10,560 nt of DNA from positions 1 to 10,560 of the forward strand of contig CALPUC020000018.1 in assembly GCA_943326655.2 (NCBI GenBank), written 5' to 3'. Of this stretch, positions 1-5,955 are shown one piece after another. The position numbers and the translations under genes were made by a program. The first letter of the stretch is position 1; every line of letters starts with the position of its first letter. Below the pieces are notes generated by a model, which saw only the letters and a program-made list of their open reading frames with translations, had not been told where the DNA came from and did not search any database. This stretch comes from Rhodoluna limnophila (GTDB lineage Bacteria > Actinomycetota > Actinomycetes > Actinomycetales > Microbacteriaceae).

Positions 1-1146
1 GACGACAACAAGTACTCCTTCCAATGGTTCCTAAAATCGAGTGAACCTTACTCGGCTAAAGTGAGCGACGCTTGGGCGATTGAATCCGGCAGCGAAGATG
101 TTGTTGTGGCGGTTCTAGATACCGGCTACACCGATCATCCAGATCTACCGTCGTCAAAAATCTTGCCCGGTTACGACATGATCTCGAACAGTTCAAGCGC
201 GAATGACGGGAACGGTCGCGACAGCGACGCTCACGATGCGGGAGATTACCAACTCAATCCAGATGGCTCCTTGAAAGAGAGTTCATCCTGGCATGGCACT
301 CACGTTGCCGGTATCGTCGCAGCCTCCGATAACTCAGAGGGAGTTGTCGGGATTGCCCCGAATGTAAAGATTCTACCGGTGCGAGTGCTTGGTTCAGAAG
401 GCGGAACCACCGCCGATATCGTTTCGGGAATCTACTGGGCCGCCGGCATAAGCCGAGTTGGAGTGCCAAACAACCCCAATAAGGCAAGAGTGATAAACAT
501 TTCGATTGGGGGAGAGAGCTACGGGTGTGATTCTGGAACCGAAGCCGCCTTGGCTGCAGCGAAAGCTGCCGGGGTAACCGTAATCACGGCAGCCGGAAAC
601 GACAATCCGGTCACGGGAGGTCTTGCCTACGCTTCCCTGAGTTACCCGGGTAACTGCTTCCCAACCATCAACGTTGGTTCATCTGGCAAACAGGGAAAAC
701 CAGCCTTTTACTCGAACTTCAGTAACGCTGCCGATCAATACAGTTCAACTCCTTATGGAGTCGACATTTCGGCACCCGGCGGCGACTACTGCCAAGGTGG
801 TTCAGCCGGTCAGATTTACTCCACAATTAATTCGGGCACCAAAGAGCCAGGCTCAGCCAGCTACGAATACGAAATTGGAACGTCAATGGCGGCGCCGGTG
901 GTGAGTGGAACTGTTGCCCTAATGTATTCGGCGAAGCTTAGAGAAAATCCGAATCAAACCTTCAACGGCGCATTTGTTGATTCGATTTGGACAGCGCTAA
1001 AAACTACGTCCACGCCGTTCTTATCAACGTCTCCGGTTAACTGTGCAGGAACTGGGTTGGCGAGCATCGAAGACGGAGGCGCCTACGGCGGCTACGGAGT
1101 TGGAATCATTAACGCGAAAGCGGCACTAGAAGCCCTCTTGCAGTAG
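1..1146 (+). CDS. Secreted S8 (subtilisin-family) serine protease, 5' end outside window
   Basis: The reading frame is open from base 1, so the gene starts upstream and the GTG at 61 is an internal codon; the first codons encode a QW-containing stretch typical of the segment just before an S8 domain. Counting base 1 as codon 1, all four catalytic elements are present: Asp40 in VAVLDTG, His98 in HGTHVAG, the oxyanion-hole Asn200 in TAAGND, and nucleophile Ser295 in GTSMAAP. Four cysteines (176, 219, 264, 348) could form two disulfides, which fits an exported enzyme. Any signal peptide and propeptide would lie outside the window. The protein stops soon after the catalytic domain (NAKAALEALLQ), with no LPXTG motif, membrane anchor or added C-terminal domain, so it is probably released into the medium as a general endopeptidase. 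Its substrate cannot be told. A link to the downstream tad genes is not indicated, since a minus-strand tRNA separates them. Confidence 0.93.
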   Translation, partial: DDNKYSFQWFLKSSEPYSAKVSDAWAIESGSEDVVVAVLDTGYTDHPDLPSSKILPGYDMISNSSSANDGNGRDSDAHDAGDYQLNPDGSLKESSSWHGTHVAGIVAASDNSEGVVGIAPNVKILPVRVLGSEGGTTADIVSGIYWAAGISRVGVPNNPNKARVINISIGGESYGCDSGTEAALAAAKAAGVTVITAAGNDNPVTGGLAYASLSYPGNCFPTINVGSSGKQGKPAFYSNFSNAADQYSSTPYGVDISAPGGDYCQGGSAGQIYSTINSGTKEPGSASYEYEIGTSMAAPVVSGTVALMYSAKLRENPNQTFNGAFVDSIWTALKTTSTPFLSTSPVNCAGTGLASIEDGGAYGGYGVGIINAKAALEALLQ

Positions 1147-1156
1147 TTAAAGTCAA

Positions 1157-1182
1157 AGAGCCGAACCCGAAGGTTCGACTCT
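1157..1182 (-). terminator. Hairpin terminator of tRNA-Leu, possibly bidirectional
   Basis: An 11-bp stem (AGAGCCGAACC against GGTTCGACTCT, one C-A mismatch on the plus strand, G-U on the minus strand) closes on a four-base loop. Read on the minus strand the loop is a C(UUCG)G tetraloop, an unusually stable type, followed by TTTGACTTT. It sits 9 bases beyond the CCA end of the tRNA, so its main job is probably ending the tRNA transcript. It also lies 10 bases past the protease stop and could stop that mRNA, although the plus-strand T-tract is poor. Confidence 0.7.
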
Positions 1183-1191
1183 CAACTGTTT

Positions 1192-1277
1192 TGGTGCGGA
1201 AGGTGGGACTTGAACCCACACGCCTATTAAGCGCTAGAACCTAAATCTAGTGCGTCTGCCAATTTCGCCACTCCCGC
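1192..1277 (-). tRNA. tRNA-Leu, anticodon UAG, CCA encoded
   Basis: The minus strand folds as a class II tRNA. The acceptor stem GCGGGAG pairs with CTTCCGC (one G-U). The anticodon stem CTAGA/TCTAG encloses the loop TTTAGGT, giving anticodon UAG (plus-strand bases 1241-1243), which reads CUN leucine codons. A long variable arm (CGCTTAATAGGCGT) is present, as expected of tRNA-Leu. The T arm is GTGGG-TTCAAGT-CCCAC, and discriminator A73 is followed by an encoded CCA at 1192-1194. No integrase gene or repeat of the tRNA 3' end is visible nearby. Confidence 0.97.
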
Positions 1278-1288
1278 ATAACTCGTCA

Positions 1289-1297
1289 ATCTTAGCA
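1289..1297 (-). promoter_or_regulatory. Extended -10 promoter of tRNA-Leu
   Basis: On the minus strand the sequence TGCTAAGAT is an extended -10 element (TGN plus TAAGAT, hexamer at 1289-1294). Transcription would start near 1282, leaving a leader of about 5 bases before the mature tRNA 5' end at 1277. No good -35 hexamer is seen at the usual spacing, which is tolerated with an extended -10. The element overlaps the region a TTG-initiated tadA would use. Confidence 0.5.
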
Positions 1298-1340
1298 AGA
1301 GTTGGCTGTGGAAAACTCGGTGAGGTCAAAATTTTTTGCC

Positions 1341-1346
1341 TATACC
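1341..1346 (+). promoter_or_regulatory. Candidate -10 box for the tad operon
   Basis: TATACC lies 9 bases before the ATG at 1356, the spacing expected if the transcript begins at or just before the start codon. No Shine-Dalgarno sequence precedes that ATG, which agrees with a leaderless mRNA. No convincing -35 hexamer is present, so this is a tentative call. Confidence 0.35.
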
Positions 1347-1355
1347 TTTTTGGCT

Positions 1356-2441
1356 ATGAGCAGAACCGTGCAAACGCTTTCCAGAGAGGCTCGAAAGCGT
1401 GCAATTGGAGATGGAACCTCAATCAGAGAGGCCATTAGAAGCGTCCTTGATGAACATGTTGAAAGTTCCAACGAGGCTGTGCTCGACGAAGCTTCAATGC
1501 ATCAGGATCTGCATCGAACACTTACTGGTTTCGCATTTCTGCAACCTTTTCTGGACGACGAGACAATTGAGGAAATTTGGATCAACCGTCCCGGAGAAAT
1601 TAGGTATGCAAAGAATGGGCTGAACTTTGAGGAGTTACGTTCATTCAACGCCGACGATTTGAAAACACAGGTGGAAAGGCTTATTCGCCTTAGCGGGCGA
1701 AGGCTCGATAGATCAACTCCCTTCATCGACGCCCAACTTGGCAACGGTTATCGGCTTCACGCGGTTATTCCAGACATCACTCGCGAGCATCTGAGCCTCA
1801 ACATTAGAAAATTCTCAGAGAGTATTCTCACTTTGCAAGACCTCACCGCCGCAAATGTTTTGTCTGCGGAACAGGCCGACCTGCTTATAAATCGATTGAA
1901 TCAGGGCCAGAATCTTCTTATTTCAGGCGCCACGCAAGCCGGCAAAACTACCCTGTTGTCCGCCCTAATAAGTGGATTGAACCATCAGGAGAGAATCGTC
2001 TCGGTTGAAGATACTTTTGAATTGCGCTGTCTTCTGCCCGACTGGGTTGCTATGCAAACTCGCCCGCCGAGTACTGAGGGGCGCTTTGAAGTCGACTTGC
2101 GGCAATTGGTTCGCGAATCGCTTCGAATGCGTCCCAGTCGGTTGGTAGTTGGAGAGGTTCGCGGTGCTGAGGCGCTGGATCTCCTCATCGCAATGAACTC
2201 AGGTATTCCAGGGCTGTGCACTATTCATGCCAACTCAGCTCAGGAGGCTCTGAAGAAGCTACAAACTCTGCCGCTCCTCGCTGGCAGCAACATCTCTTCG
2301 GATTTCCTGCGATCAATCATCGGAGGTTGCGTAAATCTCTTTGTTCACTGTTCACGTTCTCCCACCGGCGAGCGAAGGGTCTCGTCCATTCAAGAAATGA
2401 CGGACCCCGAGAACCTAGGTTTATCGGAAGTGCAACTGTGA
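1356..2441 (+). CDS. tadA: TadA/CpaF-family secretion ATPase of the Tad pilus
   Basis: A cytoplasmic hexameric ATPase of the type II/IV secretion (VirB11-like) superfamily, which would power Flp pilus assembly. The 361-residue product has an N-terminal region (about 1-160) leading into the RecA-like domain: Walker A GATQAGKTT with Lys197, an atypical Walker B segment RLVVGEVRGAEA with Glu267, and a His box CTIHANSA with His291, all characteristic of TadA. I chose the ATG at 1356 because a -10-like box precedes it at leaderless spacing; a TTG at 1302 would add 18 residues but runs into the tRNA promoter and has no clear ribosome-binding site. It is the first gene of a seven-gene operon and overlaps tadB by four bases (GTGA). 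The TadZ/CpaE partner often found upstream of tadA is missing here; the tRNA takes its place. Family assignment is secure; the start codon is less so. Confidence 0.93.
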   Translation: MSRTVQTLSREARKRAIGDGTSIREAIRSVLDEHVESSNEAVLDEASMHQDLHRTLTGFAFLQPFLDDETIEEIWINRPGEIRYAKNGLNFEELRSFNADDLKTQVERLIRLSGRRLDRSTPFIDAQLGNGYRLHAVIPDITREHLSLNIRKFSESILTLQDLTAANVLSAEQADLLINRLNQGQNLLISGATQAGKTTLLSALISGLNHQERIVSVEDTFELRCLLPDWVAMQTRPPSTEGRFEVDLRQLVRESLRMRPSRLVVGEVRGAEALDLLIAMNSGIPGLCTIHANSAQEALKKLQTLPLLAGSNISSDFLRSIIGGCVNLFVHCSRSPTGERRVSSIQEMTDPENLGLSEVQL

Positions 2442-3091
2442 CTTGGGCTTTGGTTGTTATCGCGATTTCGTCAGCAATTCTTATTTTCTTTGAAATAAAA
2501 AAGGTTCACTCGCAGCGCCTATCCAGAGCGCAAGCCCAATTGTGGCCTCAGTTCGAGGAGTTATACATCTCAGCTCTTCAGTCAGGCATTTCTCTAACCG
2601 ATGCATTTAGCTATGCGGAAGAGTTCAGTTTGAACGAGCTGAAAAAGCCGATTTCCAAACTCGTGTCAGACCTCGACTCCGGAGTGCGGTTATCAATCGC
2701 CATTAGAACTTTTTCAAAACAACTTAATTTTGGTGCGGCCGATCTGTTTGTCGAAATAATCGATCTTGCCCACCAAACAGGAGGCCAAAACCTAATTCCA
2801 GCGCTTCAAGATCATGTGCGCGCGGTGCGGTTTGAGCTTGAGGCTGCAGGTTCGGTAGCTGCTCGTACCGGGGCAATTCTAAATGTCGCCAAACTCGGAC
2901 TTCTGGCTCCTTGGGTGCTGCTCACTGTTCTTTGCGCAAACGAGCAGAATCGGCAAGTGTTCAATACTGAAACTGGCGGACTTCTGCTACTGGGAGGATT
3001 CTCTCTTTCGCTTCTGGCATTTCGACTGGTCGTGAAAGCTGGTACCTTGCGTGAGCTACCTCGAGTCTTCGGAACCAGCGCTGCAGCATGA
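2438..3091 (+). CDS. tadB: TadB-like inner-membrane platform protein (T2SSF type)
   Basis: The 217-residue product has a membrane segment at about 2-20, a cytoplasmic type II secretion F-like helical domain at about 35-140 (with the typical ALQSGISLTDAF and LAHQTGG stretches), and two C-terminal membrane segments at about 152-168 and 179-199. In Tad systems TadB pairs with TadC to form the membrane platform on which TadA acts. The GTG start at 2438 overlaps the tadA stop in a GTGA junction and is preceded by GGAAG at 2426-2430, 7 bases away, which settles the start. The open frame continues upstream through tadA out of phase and should not be counted as part of the protein. The N-terminal half is shorter than in many TadB proteins. 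Translational coupling to tadA is likely. Confidence 0.88.
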   Translation: MTWALVVIAISSAILIFFEIKKVHSQRLSRAQAQLWPQFEELYISALQSGISLTDAFSYAEEFSLNELKKPISKLVSDLDSGVRLSIAIRTFSKQLNFGAADLFVEIIDLAHQTGGQNLIPALQDHVRAVRFELEAAGSVAARTGAILNVAKLGLLAPWVLLTVLCANEQNRQVFNTETGGLLLLGGFSLSLLAFRLVVKAGTLRELPRVFGTSAAA

Positions 3092-3543
3092 AAACTTCTA
3101 TCGTCGAACGTCATGAGGTGGTGCAGATTGCCACACTGCTCGGCGTTGCAATTGATGCTGGTTTAAGTGTGGTTGCGGCACTTGAGTCGGTAATTCCGAG
3201 GGCCAAAGGCCCGCTTTCAAGCAAATTCGCCAAATTGCTAGTCGGGTTAAACATGGGGGGAAATCTTTACGATGAATTAGCTCAACTTCGCTCTGAAGAA
3301 AAACGCCCGGTCTTGGATGAGCTTGTCGTAAAACTTCAGGTTTCGCTCCAGTTCGGAACACCGCTAGTCGAGCAACTTTCGATGCTAGTCGGAACTAATC
3401 GCTCCCTGATTGCAGCTGAGCAGTTGGCCATTGCTGCAAAAAAAGAGAATCTAATGCTTCTCCCGCTGGTCTTTTTGATACTGCCAATCACCGTGGTCTT
3501 CGCGCTTTTCCCATCAATGCAGTACCTAAACCTCAACCAGTAA
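3088..3543 (+). CDS. tadC: TadC-like inner-membrane platform protein (T2SSF type), short
   Basis: The 151-residue product has a T2SSF-like helical domain at about 8-115 (AIDAGLSVVAALESV, then a GNLYDELA turn) and one clear C-terminal membrane helix at about 121-142. By position and fold it is the TadC partner of TadB in the pilus assembly platform. Its ATG overlaps the tadB stop in an ATGA junction, which implies coupled translation. It is short: TadC proteins usually carry additional N-terminal membrane segments, and here the protein begins directly with the cytoplasmic domain. I see no frameshift upstream that would account for lost sequence, since the preceding bases encode the tadB C-terminus. 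Confidence 0.82.
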   Translation: MKTSIVERHEVVQIATLLGVAIDAGLSVVAALESVIPRAKGPLSSKFAKLLVGLNMGGNLYDELAQLRSEEKRPVLDELVVKLQVSLQFGTPLVEQLSMLVGTNRSLIAAEQLAIAAKKENLMLLPLVFLILPITVVFALFPSMQYLNLNQ

Positions 3544-3551
3544 GGAGAAAA

Positions 3552-3704
3552 ATGAAACACCTTTGGAAAGAAAAAGGAGACGTGCCAGGCTGGGTCTTAA
3601 TTACCCTGATGACGGCAGGGTTGGTCGTTGTGCTTTGGTCGGTGGCGACCCCGGCTCTCAGCGGAATTCTCAACCAGTCACTCAATAGAGTTGCAAACTT
3701 CTGA
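3552..3704 (+). CDS. Flp-like pilin of 50 residues, lacking Glu+5
   Basis: This is a small gene between tadC and the TadE genes, with a good Shine-Dalgarno (AGGAGA at 3543-3548) before ATG 3552. The product begins with a short charged leader (MKHLWKEKG), then one hydrophobic helix at about residues 12-33 and a short tail ending NRVANF. Size, position and topology match Flp pilins and the small pilin-like protein found at this place in actinobacterial tad loci. Cleavage after Gly9 would give a mature 41-residue peptide starting DVPGW. Classical Flp pilins have Glu at mature position 5, usually followed by Tyr; here the equivalent residue is Trp14, so either the processing or assembly rules differ or this is not the main structural pilin. 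The gene overlaps the next start by 14 bases. Confidence 0.78.
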   Translation: MKHLWKEKGDVPGWVLITLMTAGLVVVLWSVATPALSGILNQSLNRVANF

Positions 3705-4053
3705 GCGAGGTTCGGCGGTGGCCGAATTTCTATTCTTAGTGATCCCCTTGATTATTTGCATTTCTGGGTCGGTCCAAGTTTCTTGGACGGGTTATTCCAA
3801 AACCCAACTCCGTGTTGAAGCCGCGACTGCCGCATTCGAAGCTGGCCAACCAGACAGCGACCTGAGCAACATTCGGCAAAAAGTGAAGGTCAATGTTGCA
3901 GCAAGACTCAAGGCCAACAGTTCTCCAGTTGTAAATGTTCAAAATGGCCTAAGTCAGGTTGAGATCAAGCTGACGGCATGGAATGTTTTGGGGTTACTAA
4001 ATGTTTTCGTTCCTTCCATCACGGTGAGTTCCCATGCTGTCAACGAAACTTAG
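3691..4053 (+). CDS. tadE: TadE-like pseudopilin
   Basis: The 120-residue product has the sequence RGSAVAEF near its N-terminus, a type IV prepilin-like site: cleavage after Gly7 leaves Ser at +1 and Glu12 at +5. This is followed by a hydrophobic segment at about 13-31 and a soluble C-terminal domain that would face outward, the standard TadE layout. I chose TTG 3691 because it keeps the short positively charged leader; a GTG at 3718 would cut into the cleavage motif. The frame is open upstream to 3628, but that stretch overlaps the Flp-like gene and is unlikely to be translated. TadE-family pseudopilins are minor proteins needed for Flp pilus assembly. No strong ribosome-binding site is seen, so translation probably depends on coupling to the pilin gene, which it overlaps by 14 bases. 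Confidence 0.82.
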   Translation: MQTSERGSAVAEFLFLVIPLIICISGSVQVSWTGYSKTQLRVEAATAAFEAGQPDSDLSNIRQKVKVNVAARLKANSSPVVNVQNGLSQVEIKLTAWNVLGLLNVFVPSITVSSHAVNET

Positions 4054-4363
4054 AGAAACCTCAGGCTCAGCAGTGGTCGAATTCATTGTTTTCGTCCTTG
4101 TGGGTCAAATGCTCGTGTTCTCAGGGGGTATGCAACTCTCCCAGTGGATAGACGACAAACTAAAGATTGAACTGCTGGCTCACCAAATGGCTAGAGCGAT
4201 TGCACTTGGCAAAGGTGATCTTCTCCTTCCCGAGTTGCAACAGGACTACAACTTCACGCAAGTGGAAATCTCTGAGTTTGCCTGCGGGGAATCATTGGTT
4301 TGCATTGTGGCATCCAGCGAGAAGATTTCGTCACGCGGATTGAGTATCCGTGATGCACTCTGA
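4034..4363 (+). CDS. Second TadE-like pseudopilin
   Basis: The 109-residue product starts with a short basic leader and SGSAVVEF: Gly11 at the cleavage point, Ser12 at +1 and Glu16 at +5. A hydrophobic segment at about 17-31 and a soluble domain with two cysteines (CGESLVC) follow. It corresponds in position and form to the TadE/TadF-type second pseudopilin of actinobacterial tad clusters. The two cysteines, six residues apart, could form a disulfide outside the membrane. GGTGAG precedes the ATG at 4034 by about five bases, and the gene overlaps the preceding one by 20 bases. Confidence 0.78.
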   Translation: MLSTKLRETSGSAVVEFIVFVLVGQMLVFSGGMQLSQWIDDKLKIELLAHQMARAIALGKGDLLLPELQQDYNFTQVEISEFACGESLVCIVASSEKISSRGLSIRDAL

Positions 4364-4745
4364 AGATGGTTCAATCATTCCACTCGGAGTAGCGGCAATC
4401 TGCCTAAGTTTGGTTCTTACTCTTGTGTTCGTTGAACTCACCGGCGTGGAAATCCAAACGCTTAGAAACAAACAGCTTTCGGATGCGTTGGCGTTGAAAG
4501 TGGCAACGGATTTGAAGACTGACTCCATTTCACCTGTGGTGGGCTTGGAATATGCACCAGCGGTTCAAGGTCTGACACAAATCGCATCACAACACTTAGG
4601 TATCGACCCCACCGCCGTTTCTATTTTGAGTCGCGACGGAAAGACGCTTGAAGCGCTGGTCTGCACAACATGGGAATCAATTACTGGTTTGTCCTTCGAG
4701 TTGTTCGGGAAGGTTTGTGCGACCAGTAAGGCTAGGGCGATTTAG
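4353..4745 (+). CDS. Small membrane-anchored pseudopilin-like protein, last gene of the tad operon
   Basis: The product is 130 residues from ATG 4353 (a GTG directly before it at 4350 adds one residue). A short acidic leader ends in DGS, followed by a hydrophobic segment (IIPLGVAAICLSLVLTLVFV) and a soluble domain. The layout matches the last gene of actinobacterial tad operons, the small TadG-like Rv3654c type, which is often misnamed a helicase. Gly then Ser resembles a prepilin cleavage site, but Glu+5 is absent. Two cysteines occur near the C-terminus (CTTWES and KVCAT). It overlaps the previous gene by 11 bases, and its 3' end overlaps the convergent MFS gene by 14 bp. Function is inferred only from position and topology. 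Confidence 0.7.
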   Translation: MHSEDGSIIPLGVAAICLSLVLTLVFVELTGVEIQTLRNKQLSDALALKVATDLKTDSISPVVGLEYAPAVQGLTQIASQHLGIDPTAVSILSRDGKTLEALVCTTWESITGLSFELFGKVCATSKARAI

Positions 4746-5922
4746 TTGGAGTTTGTATATGGATCGGAATGTGCTTCCACATCAACCAAGATCCGACCAA
4801 AGACAAAATTCCAAAAAACACGAAACCATAGCTGAGCCCAACGGTAACTGCGGCTAGCGCCAAGATGGGTGCAGTTAGAGCGGTTGATCCGTCGATCATG
4901 AGTCTGAACGCGGCTAAGAATTCGCCACGAGCGTCGGCAGGAGCAAGGTCTGCGCCTAACACCATGATCAGCCCAGAACCAAGCCCGTTGGCAACCGACA
5001 TTGCCAAACCAATCCACAGGATTCCCCACTCATCAGTGGTGAGCGGGAGTAAGAACATGGTGAGGCCGAGTAGAAACATGGTTGGCACGGCGGCAGCTCG
5101 GCGACCCCATTTGTCCATGACCTGCCCAGATGTGTAGAAGAGAACAAGATCTAGGCTTGCCGAGATGCCGATGAACAGGGTTGCTGTCGCAACCGGTATG
5201 TCGAGATAAAGAGCCCAAAGTGGCAAGCCAATGATTCGAGCGGTTCTCACAATCGAAAGAAAAGCGGAAGCAACACCCAGGGTGGAAAGCTTCTTCCACT
5301 CGCGCTTGGTGATGTGCCAGGTGCCGTGACGCAGCTGATTCGATTTGTCGGCAGTGCGGTCTGACTTGGTTGTGAACACCAGCACTCCGGCGCCAACACA
5401 CAAAGCAACGGCAACCCAGTAAACGATCTCAACGTCGCCGAGCGCGATTAGACCTGCTGCCAAAAGTGGTCCGAACACTCCGCCCGCTCTAAACATCCCA
5501 CCAAGAATTGACAGGGCTCGTGCTCTGATACCAAACGGAACGTGCTCGGCGATGTAGGTATGTCTTGCTAAACCGAAAACCGAGGCGCAGGCGCCAATCA
5601 AGAACACACCGATTGACATGGTGATAAGGCTGTCGGCTAGGCCAACAAAGGCCACGCCGATGGCTGCGCTGTAGGCAGCCCACATCATTCCTCGGCGTTC
5701 ACCAACAACGGCGAGAAACTTGGCTGCCGGAAGATCGGCACACAAGACCCCAAACATCAGTAGCCCGGCAATCAGGGAAGCGGTAGCCAAATCTGCGCCC
5801 AGGCGCTCAGCGCTCGCGGGAATTAGAGGAATTAGGGCGTTTTCGCCAATCGAGAAAAGCATCGATGGCATGAACACGGGCACAACCAGTCCGCCGATAA
5901 GTTTGCGATTAGTTTTGGCCAC
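4732..5922 (-). CDS. Major facilitator superfamily transporter
   Basis: The 396-residue protein has about 12 hydrophobic segments in two halves, separated by a polar loop at about 186-213, the standard MFS plan for a secondary transporter in the cytoplasmic membrane. The loop between helices 8 and 9 carries the motif A-like sequence GQVMDKWGRR (266-275). A weaker version, AKFLAVVGERRG, lies between helices 2 and 3. The substrate cannot be deduced; many MFS proteins of this length are drug or sugar exporters. The GTG start at 5922 has no Shine-Dalgarno but has a -10-like box six bases upstream, so a leaderless mRNA is likely. It is divergent from prfB (33 bp apart) and convergent with the tad operon. 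No dedicated regulator gene is adjacent. Confidence 0.9.
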   Translation of the reverse strand: MAKTNRKLIGGLVVPVFMPSMLFSIGENALIPLIPASAERLGADLATASLIAGLLMFGVLCADLPAAKFLAVVGERRGMMWAAYSAAIGVAFVGLADSLITMSIGVFLIGACASVFGLARHTYIAEHVPFGIRARALSILGGMFRAGGVFGPLLAAGLIALGDVEIVYWVAVALCVGAGVLVFTTKSDRTADKSNQLRHGTWHITKREWKKLSTLGVASAFLSIVRTARIIGLPLWALYLDIPVATATLFIGISASLDLVLFYTSGQVMDKWGRRAAAVPTMFLLGLTMFLLPLTTDEWGILWIGLAMSVANGLGSGLIMVLGADLAPADARGEFLAAFRLMIDGSTALTAPILALAAVTVGLSYGFVFFGILSLVGSWLMWKHIPIHIQTPTKSP

Positions 5923-5928
5923 TTGCCA

Positions 5929-5934
5929 ATTATC
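5929..5934 (-). promoter_or_regulatory. -10 box of the MFS gene, leaderless spacing
   Basis: GATAAT on the minus strand ends six bases before the GTG start at 5922, so transcription would begin at or next to the start codon. No recognisable -35 is seen; the bases at the right spacing overlap the prfB start region. Confidence 0.5.
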
Positions 5935-5941
5935 GGTTACC

Positions 5942-5947
5942 TAAACT
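5942..5947 (+). promoter_or_regulatory. -10 box of prfB, leaderless spacing
   Basis: TAAACT lies eight bases before the prfB ATG at 5956. No Shine-Dalgarno is present, so a leaderless transcript is likely. No good -35 is found at 16-18 bp. The box lies eight bases from the opposing MFS -10 box, so the two promoters overlap. Confidence 0.5.
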
Positions 5948-5955
5948 AGAAGCAC

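Noticed and set aside
61..63. GTG as the start of the S8 protease
   Set aside because: The frame is open to base 1 and the upstream codons look like the segment normally found before an S8 domain; Asp40 would be too close to the N-terminus with no signal peptide if it started at 61.
1302..1355. TTG-initiated N-terminal extension of TadA
   Set aside because: There is no ribosome-binding site, the stretch crosses the region between the tRNA promoter and a -10-like box, and the ATG at 1356 fits leaderless spacing. It remains possible.
2216..2437. Upstream extension of the TadB frame inside tadA
   Set aside because: It lies in another frame of a well-conserved part of TadA, and the GTG at 2438 has a good Shine-Dalgarno and a GTGA junction.
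3628..3690. Upstream extension of the TadE frame
   Set aside because: It overlaps the Flp-like gene in another frame and would put an odd Cys/Arg-rich stretch before the short prepilin leader.
4750..4810. Terminator for the tad operon inside the MFS 3' end (ATGTG-CTTC-CACAT)
   Set aside because: The stem is only 5 bp, AT-rich, lies in coding sequence and has no T-run after it.
4865..5944. Open frames opposite the MFS gene
   Set aside because: They are antisense shadows of a clear 12-helix transporter with no recognisable domains.
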